A stretch of 64,000 nt of DNA from NCBI GenBank assembly GCA_030141605.1, contig JAQGDQ010000150.1:165978-229977 (forward strand), given 5' to 3'. Position numbers and translations under genes: made by a program. This document shows, in pieces, positions 14,301-45,473 of this stretch (position 1 is the stretch's first letter; each line of letters begins with the position of its first letter). The DNA is from Tubiluchus corallicola (lineage: Eukaryota > Priapulida > Priapulimorpha > Priapulimorphida > Tubiluchidae). The notes beneath the pieces were generated by a model. It was not told the DNA's origin. It saw only the letters and a program-made list of their open reading frames with translations, and searched no databases.

Positions 14301-15343
14301 AATCTGAATATTTGCTTGTAATTATTTATTCATTACTAGAGTATTGCATAAAATTGCACATTTCTCAAGGCAAAATCATCATGTGTAAATTTGAAAGAGA
14401 AATTAATTTTGTCATGAACTATTATCCACAGGGATGCAACCTTACAAGTCTAAGATACACTGAGGAATAACTGTCTGAACAAAAATGTTGTAACACAAAT
14501 TTATTTACATTTACTCACAATGACACTGTAATGAACTCAAAACTCCAGTTTGACAGGCCAATATCAAAGGAACTACATGCACCTGTAATAAATCAATTAT
14601 GGTATTAATAATTATTACTAGCGATCAAACTATTTATACTGGTCCATTTTTTGAATGAGTTATTCTCATTTCACAAGAAAAATGGCAAAACGACAAATAT
14701 TATTAATGAGTCAGACAATACAAATATACTTTTTCTGCAATTTGAATTAACAGGAAAATTTCATGAAGTTAACAAAACCCATGTGTGCATTGTATGTTAC
14801 TACTACAAGTATTGATATATTTTGGAGTTTTGTGCCACATTATATAAAGAAGAAATTCTACAGGTTATACCAATAAAGCAAATCTACCTGTAGGTAGCAA
14901 CTTTTTAACATAATCATTCCAGCCCAATGTTACTCGCTTTTTCTTGGTAAAACATTCTGCTCCAACTCTACACATGGCTGCAAGGATGAATTTCACCACC
15001 AGGTGGCAAACAACAACAGATAGTGGATAGTGAAATCCCTACATAAAATAAGTTTGTTAAATGCTGGAAGAAAAAAATAATACATTCACGATCAAACTTG
15101 AGACTGCTTTTTCAAATTTTTCATTAATTATAATTTTAAAATAGGCTACTTTAAAACTATAATACAAATAAAGACAAAGCTATAAAACAAATATCGTTTG
15201 GTCCTTACCTGAATAAACCACTGCTGGTAGAAAACAAGACTGATAGAAAATGTATAATAAACAACAATCAAGGTTATGGTTTTCACAGCGAGTGTCAAAA
15301 AATTTGCAGTGCAGATCGAATCCTTGACCACATTTTTTAGCAT
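1753..15343 (-). CDS. SLC35C2: Solute carrier family 35 member C2 (9 coding exons)
   Basis: This is a multi-pass Golgi/early-secretory protein of the drug/metabolite transporter superfamily (TPT domain), related to GDP-fucose transporters; the vertebrate protein affects Notch fucosylation. Coding exons in gene order: 15209-15343, 14888-15038, 14519-14582, 14080-14152, 13707-13875, 10199-10282, 8863-9038, 7781-7910, 1753-1877. They total 1107 nt, or 368 aa (human about 365), and all phases agree. Family motifs are SNWSFEFITVSLYTMTKSS (about 106-124), YKATQF, RWTLAQ and SRTSSLTLSIAG (270-281), with about ten hydrophobic segments and an acidic C-terminal tail (329-368) as in the human protein. 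The start is the ATG at 15343 in a CAAAATG context. The introns after exons 5 and 8 begin with GCAAGT rather than GT. If the second is not spliced, the protein ends six residues later in GKL-stop. The final intron (5.9 kb) holds a LINE and a tandem duplication. UTRs are undefined. Confidence 0.95.
1945..4600 (-). mobile_element. Decayed non-LTR retrotransposon (LINE), same strand as SLC35C2
   Basis: Fragments of one LINE lie in order on the minus strand. An endonuclease end with HNTFISEIDHILCS is at about 4400-4365. Reverse-transcriptase pieces resembling KWDHANCVPVTGE and SLSKIFDLILTKRF are at about 3600-3490. A QAYDRVLRSKLL-like block follows at about 3350. The catalytic block LMDDTALTATS is near 3110, then YLGSPITDNGKMSSVMKA. 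A C-terminal piece with LLGVKLSALMIRLVEA is at 2699-2493. Stops and frameshifts interrupt it throughout. At the 3' end a minus-strand AATAAA (about 1976) is followed by a trinucleotide-rich tail (ACT/GCT) ending near 1945. It sits in the last SLC35C2 intron, about 65 bp before the final splice acceptor. The clade is not assigned. Confidence 0.8.
4601..6282. other. SLC35C2 last intron, unassigned sequence
   Basis: No gene is seen. A possible 130-bp hAT-type MITE at about 5938-6066 starts GCGTATGGGCC and ends GGCTTGTACGC, but I could not find matching target duplications. The remainder may be the 5' part of the neighbouring LINE or unrelated intron sequence. Confidence 0.3.
6283..6799. repeat. 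259-bp tandem duplication, two nearly identical copies
   Basis: Unit 1 (6283-6541) and unit 2 (6542-6799) align at an offset of 259 bases with very few differences, for example CAAAC/CGAAC near the start and TTTTTC/TCTTTC near 6500/6759. The copies lie inside the last SLC35C2 intron. Such low divergence means either a very recent duplication or an assembly artefact. Confidence 0.95.
8307..8334. repeat. (AT)n microsatellite
   Basis: About 14 uninterrupted AT units in SLC35C2 intron 7. Confidence 0.95.
12281..12388. mobile_element. 108-bp palindromic MITE with TA ends
   Basis: The left arm TACCGTATATACTCGCATAT and the reverse complement of the right arm TACTGTATATACTCGCATAT agree at all but one base and continue into AAGCC on both sides. 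The outermost TA fits a TA target duplication. A third partial copy of the GCATATAAGCCGA motif lies inside the left arm. There is no coding capacity. It lies in SLC35C2 intron 5. Confidence 0.85.
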
Positions 15344-18300
15344 TTTGGTTTCCTGTTTAACTAAAAAAAGTGAAAAATGCACATCTTTCAATTTCTGGTA
15401 GGCAGGTAAACCTAACTACATTCAGTAACTAACTAGTCATTAACTAATCAGTTTAACTAAATTTCTTAGTAATAACAACAGTTTACACATATAACACACT
15501 CAGGAGATTAGATACTATTCCAGATACAAAGTGAGTGAAAATGTTAATTTTTATGCCAAGATATTACTACATAAAATGAAAATTGCTTATGTAACCTAAA
15601 ACTGTACAAAAATATCATGCACCGAATGGTTTTGTACTTCTTTGTCAACTACAACAATGCAATACAAATGTTAAAAGGGATCTAGAATCTTCTCATTCTT
15701 AAAATGTTTTAATTTTAGTTATTTTTAAATAGCATATTTTTAAATTTTTATATTTTTATTATCTTTAAAAATCAATCTTTCTTCTTGCTCACAATTAGCC
15801 AAGCATGGCAAGAAATTTACACTGCACTAATTACTCGAGCAGTCTCTGGAGCATTACCTAGCAAGCATAGATGTAGCTTTTAAAACTAGAAGAAAGGGAA
15901 CACTAACAACAACTTTGACAAGGTATGGCCTTAATTACTGGCAGCTGCCATTAGAATATCCAACATTTGCAGAGTTAATTAATGTCAAAACAAGATAAAA
16001 ATGTCAAGGTGTTGAAAAAACAGTGAGTTGCAAAAATAAAACTCAGAAATGTTTGTTAGTATATTTTCAAAAGAAATAAACCTAAAAAAAATCTGCCAGT
16101 TAAGAGAGAAAACATCTGTGCTACGTGCCAATGACCAGACTTTCCTGAGATGTGAGGTCTGCTTCTTCAAGCAACACTTTTGCTGCAAATACCATGTAAA
16201 CATTAAAAATGGTAAATGAATTTGCAGAAAAGATGGAAAAGTGGTGAGAAGTGGAAGGATGAATAAAGTTGTATAAATAATGTCCCTAAAGATGAGAACA
16301 TAAATTATGGTCTGATCTATCTATATTTCAATTCAGATAGTTGTGTGCTCTGAAAATATTGCTGAAAAATGTTAAACTTGATCTTCAGGAACTAAAGCGT
16401 TAGGAAATCTTAACCTTTTCCAGATAGCAATGGAAATTGAGCAGTATCTATTTATTTAACCAAAATATTGAATACAGAGCAGTTCTTCCGTTTTCTGTAA
16501 ATGTGAAGCAAGTTCAACTTCAGCTAATTCTGAGCAAAACAGGACGATAGTTTCAATTGCCAATAAGTATTAGTTTAATGGATTAACTTAAGATTCGGAA
16601 TAATTACTCGCCAAAAGGTGCTTTTTATTTTGTAAAACAAAAAATATTTGAAGTAGTTCTAAATTAATGGACTTACTAGGTTGTAACCTGTCACAAGCAC
16701 GGAACCCACACTCTACTGCTGAACGTGCTACAAGCAAAACATTACTATAATTGAAAGCTTATATAATCGACTATTAATTAGCCTAAATTAGGCTATGCTG
16801 TTATACTTTATACTATTTAATTAAACAGTATTAAATTTAAATAATTGGCTAAGTCGGTCTATAAACAAGCAGGTAACAGAGCTGCAAATGTGCACCGCCA
16901 CAAATTCAGAAAACAAGAAAACAACTTATCTAAGACTTATAGTAATATAATAACAACAAATAAGTATATCAAAAACAAAACTAATTAACTTTTTCTATTG
17001 CCCAGTTAAAATGAAACTTTAGTAACTGTTTCATGGGTCACATATATTACTGCAATGCGGCTAAAGGGCTGAATAGTGGACTTAATAGATTTGTCTGAAA
17101 ATTTCAGTGAAAAATAGATTTACTATATTTTTTAATTTGCTAATAACTTGCTAACCCAATTTTGCTAAAAAATGGACTTGAGGTTTTTTGTTGAAAATGG
17201 GGAAGTTACTCAACTTCTGCAATTTAATCAGTAAAAAGGGCAAATTTATATTGAGAATAGAAATTAAGCATTGTTAAAACCTTACAATATAAACCCACAA
17301 GAAAACTTTTAAGTAGTGCGATCTAACATCAACTAGAGACATGCACTCAGTTACTCAGTAAGAACGTATATTTGAAAAAATTCCACTCAAATTACAGTAT
17401 AATGTTTTAGTGTGCATTGTGCACCTAAGTGTAAACAGCATAATCTTTCTTCCACCGCCACTTCCATGACTGATTCAAAAACCAAACTAATCACTATGAA
17501 TTTGAAATGCTCATGACTCACAAAAAATGACAACAGTAAAAACAATAAATAATATTGTATAAACGGTATCTCTAAAGTTCGTCTAATATACATTATAACT
17601 ATTGTACATTTTGTAACTTTGAAGAAAACACCTTAGTAATAATTATAGCTGAGTCATGTGAGGAAAGGTAGCATATGAATCTACTTCCTTTACCTTTTTA
17701 GAGAAACAGAAGATTGGGTCAAAGAGGAAATTGTTACTTAAAAATATTTATTCAAAAGAAACTTCATTTTAGTAGAATCCTTCTTTCTCATTCTTTTACT
17801 TTTTTTAATATTTATAAAAATTCTCAATTCAGTTGAATTTCAATTTATTGCCGAAATATGCAATTTACGTTATGGTACATTTAACCAAAAATATGAGAGC
17901 CAAACGGTCTGTGAACTGGACCATCTGGTACTATAGGCTAATACATTCCAAGAAACATTTTAAATAAATAAGACTTAACACATTTTTTTTCATGAAATTT
18001 AAAAGGTTTAGTGACACAAAAGAAGAAAAAAGTATTTGAATGTAAGAACCATCTAACTAATAACATAATTTGATATCCTGAAAACTCCACAAATTTATTA
18101 CTACATACTGCAATTTACTCATTAACTTTCAGGTACAACTAGTGCCAATGAATCAGTCAATCCAATCACCAATTAGCAAAATGGCCAGTATTACAGACAT
18201 AGACATAAACTCTAATATGAAACAAACCTGCCACTAACAAGACACATAAACACACTAACTTTGCTAATAATGCAGTGAATTAATACAAATAAGTCACCAT

Positions 18301-19439
18301 TGTTTATCGTCTACATGCTTATACCTTCTAAAATGTGGAATGCTCCACCTGTTGCTGCCAGCGCGCCTATCTGCTGTTATCACTACAATGCATCATCCCT
18401 CAAATCTAGAGTTATTTTTGCTATAACTTTTTGCTGTATATCTATATATGTTTATAGTTCAGCTCTCTTGGCTTTTTTGTCATTTCAAAACCTTTATGCA
18501 ATGCTATCAGGAGAGGAGATTCCTGAGATAGTCTTAGTACTTGCCTTTTACAAGCAATCTTCTCACTTAATTTTTTTCACACCAAGTGCTCTTCTTCACC
18601 ACATCACATAGATCATCATTAGATATTAGGTCAGGCCATTTCATACTTAATAATTTTCTACAGTGAAATTGTCTAAAGTCTCAATTTTCTTATGTAGTTT
18701 AACTCTTTAATTTCGAAGAATTGTCAGTTCCTCACCTCAAATTGACATGTTCTGTCTTCATGTTGTAGACCTTAACATTATACTTTTCTAAATTGCGTGC
18801 CCTTATATCTTGCAGATGATAATGCAAATCAATCGTCACAGTCATTTGCATGCTTTTACGTTCTAAAACATGGTATGCTCCACCTGTTAATGCCAAGCAC
18901 TGCTCCAAGGCATTATCACTATAATTTAGAGTTGCATTTGCTAAATATTTTTACAGAATACCTATAGTTCAGCTCATTTCCTAGACTTATTTGTACAAAG
19001 GTGAACAGAAAAAAATTTAAACCAAATTCTTAAGTTCAATCTCACGAAGTCTCTTCATTACGACACTAAGAAACTTTTTGCCACAATTAATGTTTTGAAA
19101 TGATAACCAACTCACATACTCCTCATCTGAAACACCATCCCAAACAACCTTTCAGCTCTCATTTTCCTAAAATTCATGTAATGTAACAAAAAATTACCAA
19201 TGTTTCTAACTCTAAGCCACATCTACAAATTCTATCTTGTTCATCCATGTTCCATTCAAACAGTGTATTACCATTTATTTCTATAGCTCACCCCCTCATC
19301 TTTGGTGTCTGACAAGCCACCTGAACCGGTCGCTTATTAGACACAGAACCTGACATACCACGAAGAAAAATTCTAGCACTGTTTATTCAGATCTATCAAC
19401 AGTTTTTTATTCAGGCCTCTTTTGAAACCAAAGTCCGAA
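15344..19439. other. Divergent intergenic region, SLC35C2 side
   Basis: No protein gene is seen. A candidate SLC35C2 5' UTR exon on the minus strand ends at 16677 with a strong donor (AACCTA|GTAAGT, donor at 16671-16676); its upper limit, around 16760, is a guess. A diverged repeat is present twice in the same orientation, at about 18314-18470 and 18849-18985, sharing CATGCTTxTAC-TTCTAAAA and GCTCCACCTGTT. The rest is AT-rich and featureless. Confidence 0.35.
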
Positions 19440-20160
19440 TCCCTTTAACTTTAGTTGAACCTTTAGTTGCATTTTCATACAATGCTGAGTTACGCACAAC
19501 AAAAGTTAAACAGCAGAAGGAAACTAACATTTTTCAAAGACGTCTCTATAGAAATTTATCAGCTTTAAATAGCCTGACAGAATATCAAATGATGTGATGA
19601 AGACTGAAGAACCCTTGGAGTAAACAAATCCCAGCAAGAAGACTGTTCTGGCCTGGGCATGCACTAAGAGTAAGAATCTTCTGTTCCCATAGCATTACGT
19701 AAAGCTCTTGAAATGACAAAAAAAAGCCAAGAGGAGCTAAGCTACTGATGCAAATCTTTTTTGTCAGTTCAACTTCTTCTTCAAAGTCTCATTCCATCTT
19801 TTGCAGACATGGAGGCATTACCATTCATTAGAACATTCCACCCACTCCTATGTGTAGCTAACAACATAAGTTCTTTTCCTCTTAAAACTTTGTTTGGTTA
19901 AAGTTGTTGAACATCTTTATTTATCTTAGTTATCCAAGTTACTTTCGGTTTGCCTATTGTTTTTTTGCAAGGTTTTAAGGCTTCCTCTAAGGCAATTCTT
20001 ACTGTTGTTTCACTTGGTAATCTGAAGTGACTTAGCCATCGTAATCTTCGAAGCTTCTTTTGAACTCCAAAAGATTTCTTTCGTTTCTGTGTATAAATCT
20101 GCATTTTTGATTATATACGGTCATCTTATCCTTAAAATTTTCGTTGGAATTAAAATGTGT
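19440..20160. mobile_element. Two LINE C-terminal fragments, head to head
   Basis: On the plus strand, 19500-19720 encodes broken pieces TNIFQRRLYRNLSALNSL and ARRLFWPGHALRV, followed by ALRKALEMTKK. On the minus strand, 20104-19900 encodes KKLRRLRWLSHF-RLPSETT and ALEEALKPCKKTIGKPKVTW. Both match the RRLRWLGHVLRLP / ALREALRP-KRPRGRPK region at the C-terminus of many non-LTR reverse-transcriptase proteins. The opposite orientation means separate insertions or an inversion. Both are decayed. A third related snippet, LRKALETPRKPRETEL, occurs at about 20885-20935 (+). Confidence 0.6.
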
Positions 20161-21008
20161 CAATCTGCTTTTCTTCAGTAATGGTTACGCACCATATTTC
20201 ACTGTTCTACATAAATATGCCGGTAACGTATGAAGGAAATTAATTTCTTATGTTGAAGAAAAGCATGCATTGTTTTCTGTTTTCTATTAATTTTTTTAAT
20301 AATCATCTTCGGTGTTTTTTGTTTGTTTAAAAGAGTGCCCATATTTTTACACTTTCCCTGACTGATTACCATCTCTTGCAGTACTATGTTCATCTGTTTT
20401 TGACTGGTTTACTTGAAGATTTCTTTTTTCTAATTTATTTGGAAAATCTCTTTTTACTGAGTCAATGTGAAAATTTCAATTCCAATCGCCAACCATCATC
20501 ATCATCATCCAATGAATCATGCATCCAGGGACATGATTCTGTTCACCTCCCTATGCCAGGACTCCCTGCTTGCCGCAATGCCCCAAGAGCATTGATTTCT
20601 AAGTATCAATGCTGAAGTGTTTAAAGCTTTCTGGGCAAAATCTAAAATTGAAGGAAACAAACTTTTAAAAGATTTAGACAAATATGGAACAGCCAACCAC
20701 TACCAACCAGCCACAGTGTCAATACAAGAAATCTTACATTCATTAGCCCTGCGGCCTTTTCCTGCACTTTGCTGGGGCTGCCTATTCTTGCTAGTTGCTA
20801 TAGTAACGTTCACGTGTTGTGTTCAGCGAAAATTAGTCGTTTTAGAACAGTTATTGCCACAAAAATCTCCTATTCTTACAACACTTCGTAAAGCTCTTGA
20901 AACGCCAAGAAAGCCCAGAGAAACTGAGCTGCCGCCATACGCTTTAAGAATATTTACGGTGCTTACGCTATAGTGTATATATTTATCAGAAAGATATATT
21001 GTTTATGG
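20161..21008. other. Intergenic, mostly unassigned
   Basis: A 118-residue open frame at 20617-20973 (+) has a hydrophobic segment in the middle. Its end resembles the LINE fragment described just upstream, and I recognise no family for the rest. I treat it as chance plus repeat sequence. Confidence 0.3.
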
Positions 21009-21418
21009 AAGGTGTACAACTACAAAGGCGTGTTACAAGAATAATAATTAATATTAGCTTGTAAAAATCTGACATATTTGGAAAGATTAATATATTATAG
21101 TTTGGCCACGCTTGAATTAAGAAGATACCGTGGAGATCTTATTGAAGTTTATAAAATATTAACTAGAAAAGAAAACATTTTGCCCGAAAAATTCTTTAAT
21201 TTAGTTGTTGATTCTAGAACTAGGACATAATTCAAATGTTTAAAGAGCAGTCAAGTCTTGACATTCGTAAATATTCATTTGCTGTTAGAGTTGTGAGTGA
21301 ATGGAATAATCTGCCTGCCATGGTGATTGCCGCACCAACTACAGTAAAGTTGAAATCCTTAATTGACAATTATTCTGTGGGAAAATATGGGGTTTCTATG
21401 AGTGTACTTGCTTAACCC
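21009..21418 (+). mobile_element. 3' end of a CR1-like LINE (pseudogene)
   Basis: The translation gives YLERLIYYSLATLELRRYRG, DLIEVYKILTRKEN, then after a frameshift KEQSSLDIRKYSFAVRVVSE, WNNLPAMVIAAPTT and KLKSLIDNY. This is the standard C-terminal block of CR1/Jockey-group LINE reverse transcriptases (TLELRR-RGDLIE-YKI ... FS-RVV--WN-LP--VV-A ... FK--LD). It is a 5'-truncated, mutated copy about 1.8 kb upstream of TSNAXIP1. Confidence 0.8.
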
Positions 21419-22449
21419 CTAATCATGACAGTATAACAGTATATCTCCACAGTTTTTTTGCTGTATTTTCTCCATATGCACATGCTCAGTCACGCAGTAT
21501 TAAAAAAATATAATTCTTACGAATGTTAGTGATTTTTTTGTTTTTTTTTCAGTTTTAATTCCATTTTTGTATAATTAACTCAGTTTGTAAATTGTAGGCT
21601 GTAAGTGTAAAGCCTTCATCACTTAATCCATTGCCAACAAAATAAAGCATTTAAAGCAAAGTGTTTTCTGGATGTTGGAGGTCATAACAGTGTAACAGTG
21701 GGAACCCCATTAATCCATGTAAGGGAGAATTAGGCTGGGGCAGGGTCTAAAAATTAATGGCACCATTTAGAGCAATAATGACGTGATGTGATAGCTGACA
21801 AGATACATTGAATCTTTCTTGTAAGTTTAGCTAATGGGAATTTAAGTGTCTGTTAATTGACAGTACAACCTTTTTTGTTGAAATTGTGAGTCAGCAGCCT
21901 CCAGGGAAGAGGATGTTTAGCGTGGCTATTTGGGGACCAGACATTTTGGTGCCAGCACGGCCCACAGTATACTGTTACATCCACGTTGACTTAGTCGTGC
22001 AAGAATACATTATTTCTGTGTTGCTGTATTAATCACGTTGGCTAATTGGATGGTAAACTCAATCACAACTTGTATTTTCTGGGAAACCTCATCCATTGCC
22101 TAATTAGTGATTGCCATGTACATCTACATGTTTATAAAACATCCAAAGTCTTTAAAGAAAATTCTAAGAAAAGAAATAATTAGTTTCGTGAGTGTGATCA
22201 TTTAACTAAAACTATAAATAATTATATATGCCTAGTACACCTCACTTAATACCTGTAAAACACTTTTGCAGTGTAATTAGTATTATTGTGCATTTCGGAA
22301 GAGATACAGTACAAATACTAAGCAATTATTGTTGATGTTCAAAAATACTAGTAATCATATAGCATTTAACTGGCTCACTAACTGATATAGTTGGTAGTTT
22401 TCAGCCAGTCATTGATGTAGCGTAAGCAACTAATGAATTAAATAACTTA
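21419..22449. other. Intergenic, no gene seen
   Basis: AT-rich sequence. The motif CAGTGGGAACCCCATTAATC at about 21697 resembles a pogo-type terminal repeat, but I could not find a matching opposite end. Confidence 0.25.
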
Positions 22450-22765
22450 TTCTCTACTAAGTCTGTTTCTTCTAAAGCACACCAAGTGTTCAATGGGCTT
22501 ACTAGTTAAGTTGCTGCACTATAATTGTGATATCGAATATTACTACATTTAGTGAAGTGCGACAATTTTTAAAAAAATATTGTGAGTATTAGGAAAATAG
22601 TGAGACATTAAAAATTTAACAGACAATTTAGCGAAATTAAGTACAATTCTCTACTAGGTCGGTTTTTTCTAAAACACACCAAGTGTTCAATGGGTTTACT
22701 AGTTAAATTGTTGCACTATAATTGCTATATCGCGTATTACTATATTTAGTTAAGTGCGACAATTT
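22450..22765. repeat. 119-bp direct repeat, two copies
   Basis: Copies at 22450-22568 and 22647-22765 (offset 197) share CACACCAAGTGTTCAATGGG and TTGCACTATAATTG, and both end AAGTGCGACAATTT. Divergence is moderate. The spacer is 78 bp. The pair lies 450 bp upstream of the TSNAXIP1 start codon. Confidence 0.9.
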
Positions 22766-23214
22766 CAACACCCTCCAACAGCCAGTACTAATGTTACCTA
22801 CCGAGTATGTTGTTATGGCATTATCATGTATAACACATCTTGCTGAATTCATAAATCAACCATTGCAAAGTGGCACACTTTTTTGGCTGGGATGAACTAT
22901 AATTTAACTCATGCTGGCGAGACTGTGATAGTTTACTCTACTGCAACTCTGGCTGAGAAATTTGAACATGGCTGAATGCTTTGAGCTTTGTTTGCTATAT
23001 TATGCATTGTAAGTGATGTCAAGCAAACTGGTAATTTGTGCTGCCTAATTTTCAGGCATATTTTTAGTGTTATAGTTGGAAAGCCTGCATGTCTAATGCT
23101 TAACTGCCTTTCGATGGTGTAATATATCATTCACATCTGGTACAACATAAATCAAAGTACATGTAAACATGTTAGTTTGAAGTAATTTAATTTTTTTAAA
23201 AGCAGTATAAAATC

Positions 23215-42626
<19,412 letters not shown>

Positions 42627-42663
42627 AATTTATTAATGTACACAAGATAGTTCACGTAGTTAC

Positions 42664-42669
42664 AATAAA
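42664..42669 (+). other. Probable TSNAXIP1 polyadenylation signal
   Basis: AATAAA lies 38 bp after the TAA stop codon, at the expected place for a short 3' UTR. Confidence 0.55.
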
Positions 42670-43132
42670 ATCACGTTTTTATCGAATTGTACAAAACTGT
42701 GATTGTCTCTTTCTTTACTATCTCCAAAATATGAACAGAAATTGCTGTAGACTAATTTAGAAGAAATTACAAGTACATAATTTAGCATCTGGGTGTATAT
42801 ATATTTTCAGGTGACATTATTAACAAGTAATACTCTCACTTTGGCAATAAGTCAATTGTTTTTATTGTAAGTAATTAAAAACTCAATAACATGTTTCTTT
42901 TGCTGTTATTAGTAAAGTTCTAACTCGCTAATTAGCATTTTTAATTTTCATTTTTGTTTAACTTATTACATTTATTCATTACTCAAATCTTATTTACTAC
43001 AGTTTCCTAATGCAGCTGTAAATTAATCATGATTATCACGATGTGAAAATTATTATGCTGGCAAAACAAACCAACAATTAATTAAATTTTGGTACCAAAT
43101 TTGAAAGATGGGAAATGAGGAAAAAGTTTAGA

Positions 43133-43215
43133 TACAGCCTGGATTTGAACCAGCTGCTTACAAGGCACTGGAGCTCCTAGTGGTCAAGACATGTTCATGC
43201 CTATAACTCGCCAAC
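43133..43215 (-). repeat. tRNA-like sequence, possible SINE head or tRNA relic
   Basis: On the minus strand GGTTCAAATCC (43141-43151) matches the RNA polymerase III B-box. It sits in a partial T-arm (GCTGG-loop-CCAGG, four pairs). A weak A-box-like TGGCGAGTTATAGG lies about 60 bp upstream. I could not fold a full cloverleaf, so this is more likely a SINE head or a decayed tRNA than a working gene. Confidence 0.3.
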
Positions 43216-44028
43216 TGAATTCAGCATTTCCAATCGCACTAGAGTGATTCTAACCAATTAATTAATTTTATTTTGACAAGTTTTAAGAAGAAGTTTATCA
43301 TTGCACTCAGGTTTTAGCCGCCTACATGCCTCTGAAAAGAATAGTGCTGGCGACATGCAGTGTGTTAAATTTCACAGTTCACACATGTAAATATAACAGT
43401 GAGCTATTATTCTGAGCTATGTGAGCTAAACTTGTTTTACTTTTTTTACTTGCTTACAAAATAAGTTGAGTATGCTGCAAGCAAATAGTAAAGATTTCCC
43501 TGTACTCCAAACAGTCTCTCAATTCCACAAATGTTTTAATTCATAGAAACCTTGTCGTGCAGACTAAATTGTGTTCTTTCTTTCTCATTTTGCTTAGCAA
43601 GTGTCTCACAATATCGCAAACTTTACAGATCATCAACTCCTCAGATCTTCAGTCTGTGCACTTTTCCATGTGCTGCTGTATTTCATATTTATAGTCAGTC
43701 CACCAATGGTTGTCCTTTAATACACTATCGGTAAATCTTTCCTATACAGAAACAAAAGTAAAGCACATATAAAGTTATGACTTTAAAAAAAAAAACAGAA
43801 AATTCTTAATAAGCAGCATCATTTCAAAAAACCACGGTATAGCCAGTAGGTAGTTTTTTCAATAAGAATATACAACACAAATTACAAAAATCTCAGCAAA
43901 TACTGTTTAGGCCTTTAATAAGCCCTTTCACGGTTCCATTGGTTGATTATGATCGTGAAAAGGTCAAAGGTTAAGTCACTGCACTCACTACACCACCCAT
44001 ACCATAGTTATATAGATAAATCCACAAC

Positions 44029-44599
44029 ATCAACCCATACCTTCTATACCGTCTATGCCATACCACTGAAGGACACCACACCACTTGCACCCATCACACT
44101 CCACCACACTACACCCACCACATCACATGGTGGTGAGGATAACTATGACATGGCAACAACAACATAGCGAAACCACACAAAATATTTCATACAAAGGTGA
44201 AACTGTGTGCTATGACAAACCCTATTAGACCCATCTAACAGTGATCAATAATGCATGAACTGTTTACACAGTTTTTACTTGCTGCTTCTCAGATGATAAC
44301 GTATTAAAAGATAAAACTTACATGTACAATCTATAAGTGCTAATAGGGGGACTTGAAACAGCACTGGGGGATTGAAAAAGAATGTCAAGGCACACCGTTT
44401 CATGTAGTGGACAACTTTCCCATTGAAGCCCTAGTGCCTTGTAGGCCATTTCCACCTACTTCCACCAAAGTGTTTATCTTTTCCCAACCTGCTCAAACAA
44501 TTACAAAAATCGTTTTTTTGGAGACTGTCTCTACAATTTTCCACAAAATTTGGGTAGATCGATTCTAGTAAACTGCCCATATATATACACGCACGCACG

Positions 44600-44644
<45 letters not shown>

Positions 44645-44985
44645 GCACGTACCACAAAATTAATATATTAACTAGCCCATGCCCTGCAAAAGATCTTGCT
44701 CATAACACTTATAACCAATAAAGCCCAAACTTCCTACAGAGTGTGCATTTACTATCCTTGCATTTAGCGACCTTACCACTAGCGCAAAAGCCAGTAGTTT
44801 TTACAGAAGTAAAATTATAGGCAGACTACAATCTAATGACGTCAGAACAAAGGCTACCAGTTTTCTAAGCAAGAATTGCCTGAAATGGAGCCTGCAATCA
44901 ACCCAAACCTTCGATATCGTCTATGCCAAACCACCGAAGGACACTACACCATTTATACCCACCACACTCTACCACACCACACACA
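44029..44985. repeat. CAC-rich direct repeat pair, 868 bp apart
   Basis: Copies at about 44029-44115 and 44897-44985 share ATCAACCCA-ACCTTC, GTCTATGCCA-ACCAC and a following run rich in CACCACAC. A weaker similarity (TTTGGGTAGATCG versus TTGGGTAGCTTGG) follows each copy. They lie in the convergent TSNAXIP1-TEX10 intergenic region, which otherwise shows no gene from 42670 to 45473. Confidence 0.7.
44577..44644. repeat. (CGCA)n/(CA)n/(AT)n microsatellite
   Basis: A short ATAT run, then a few ACGC units, about 18 CA units and a terminal ATATAT. Confidence 0.95.
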
Positions 44986-45473
44986 CCACCACCCGAAGTC
45001 ATTCCTCTTGGTGGAGCGTCCTAGAAAGAGACCCACATCATCATTGTGTAGTCCAGTTGCTCCTCTTTCCAAAAAACTAATTCTCCTTCCAAGACTCCAT
45101 TATGTGCCACTAGGGGGCTTTTTCTACATTATGTACCTTCAAAATTCAGAAAAAAATTGGGTAGCTTGGTCCAAGAAAATGCCCCTTTGTGGGAAATTGT
45201 GGACCTGTCACGAAATCTAAATAGCCCTACTATACCATTGAACGGGCTATCCAATTATTATAGGTATTACCTGTGACACGTTCCCATTCTCTATGAACAA
45301 AGGGTACAAATTTTGGGCAAAAACGGCAACCTTTGGTGGTTTTTCACTGCTCATTTGTCCTGGTAGCCCTGATTCGAAAAATAACACATCAATGAGACAA
45401 CAAGAGATATATTATATATATGCATGTATTACATATATATATATATATGAAACCTTATACCAAAATTAATGTA

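Noticed and set aside
20617-20973. 118-codon open frame with a hydrophobic stretch
   Set aside because: No recognisable family or flanking splice signals; its 3' part resembles LINE sequence nearby.
23206-23211. TATAAA 9 bp before the TSNAXIP1 start codon as a TATA box
   Set aside because: Too close to the ATG to act as a TATA box for this start; an AG just before it suggests a possible splice acceptor of a 5' UTR intron instead.
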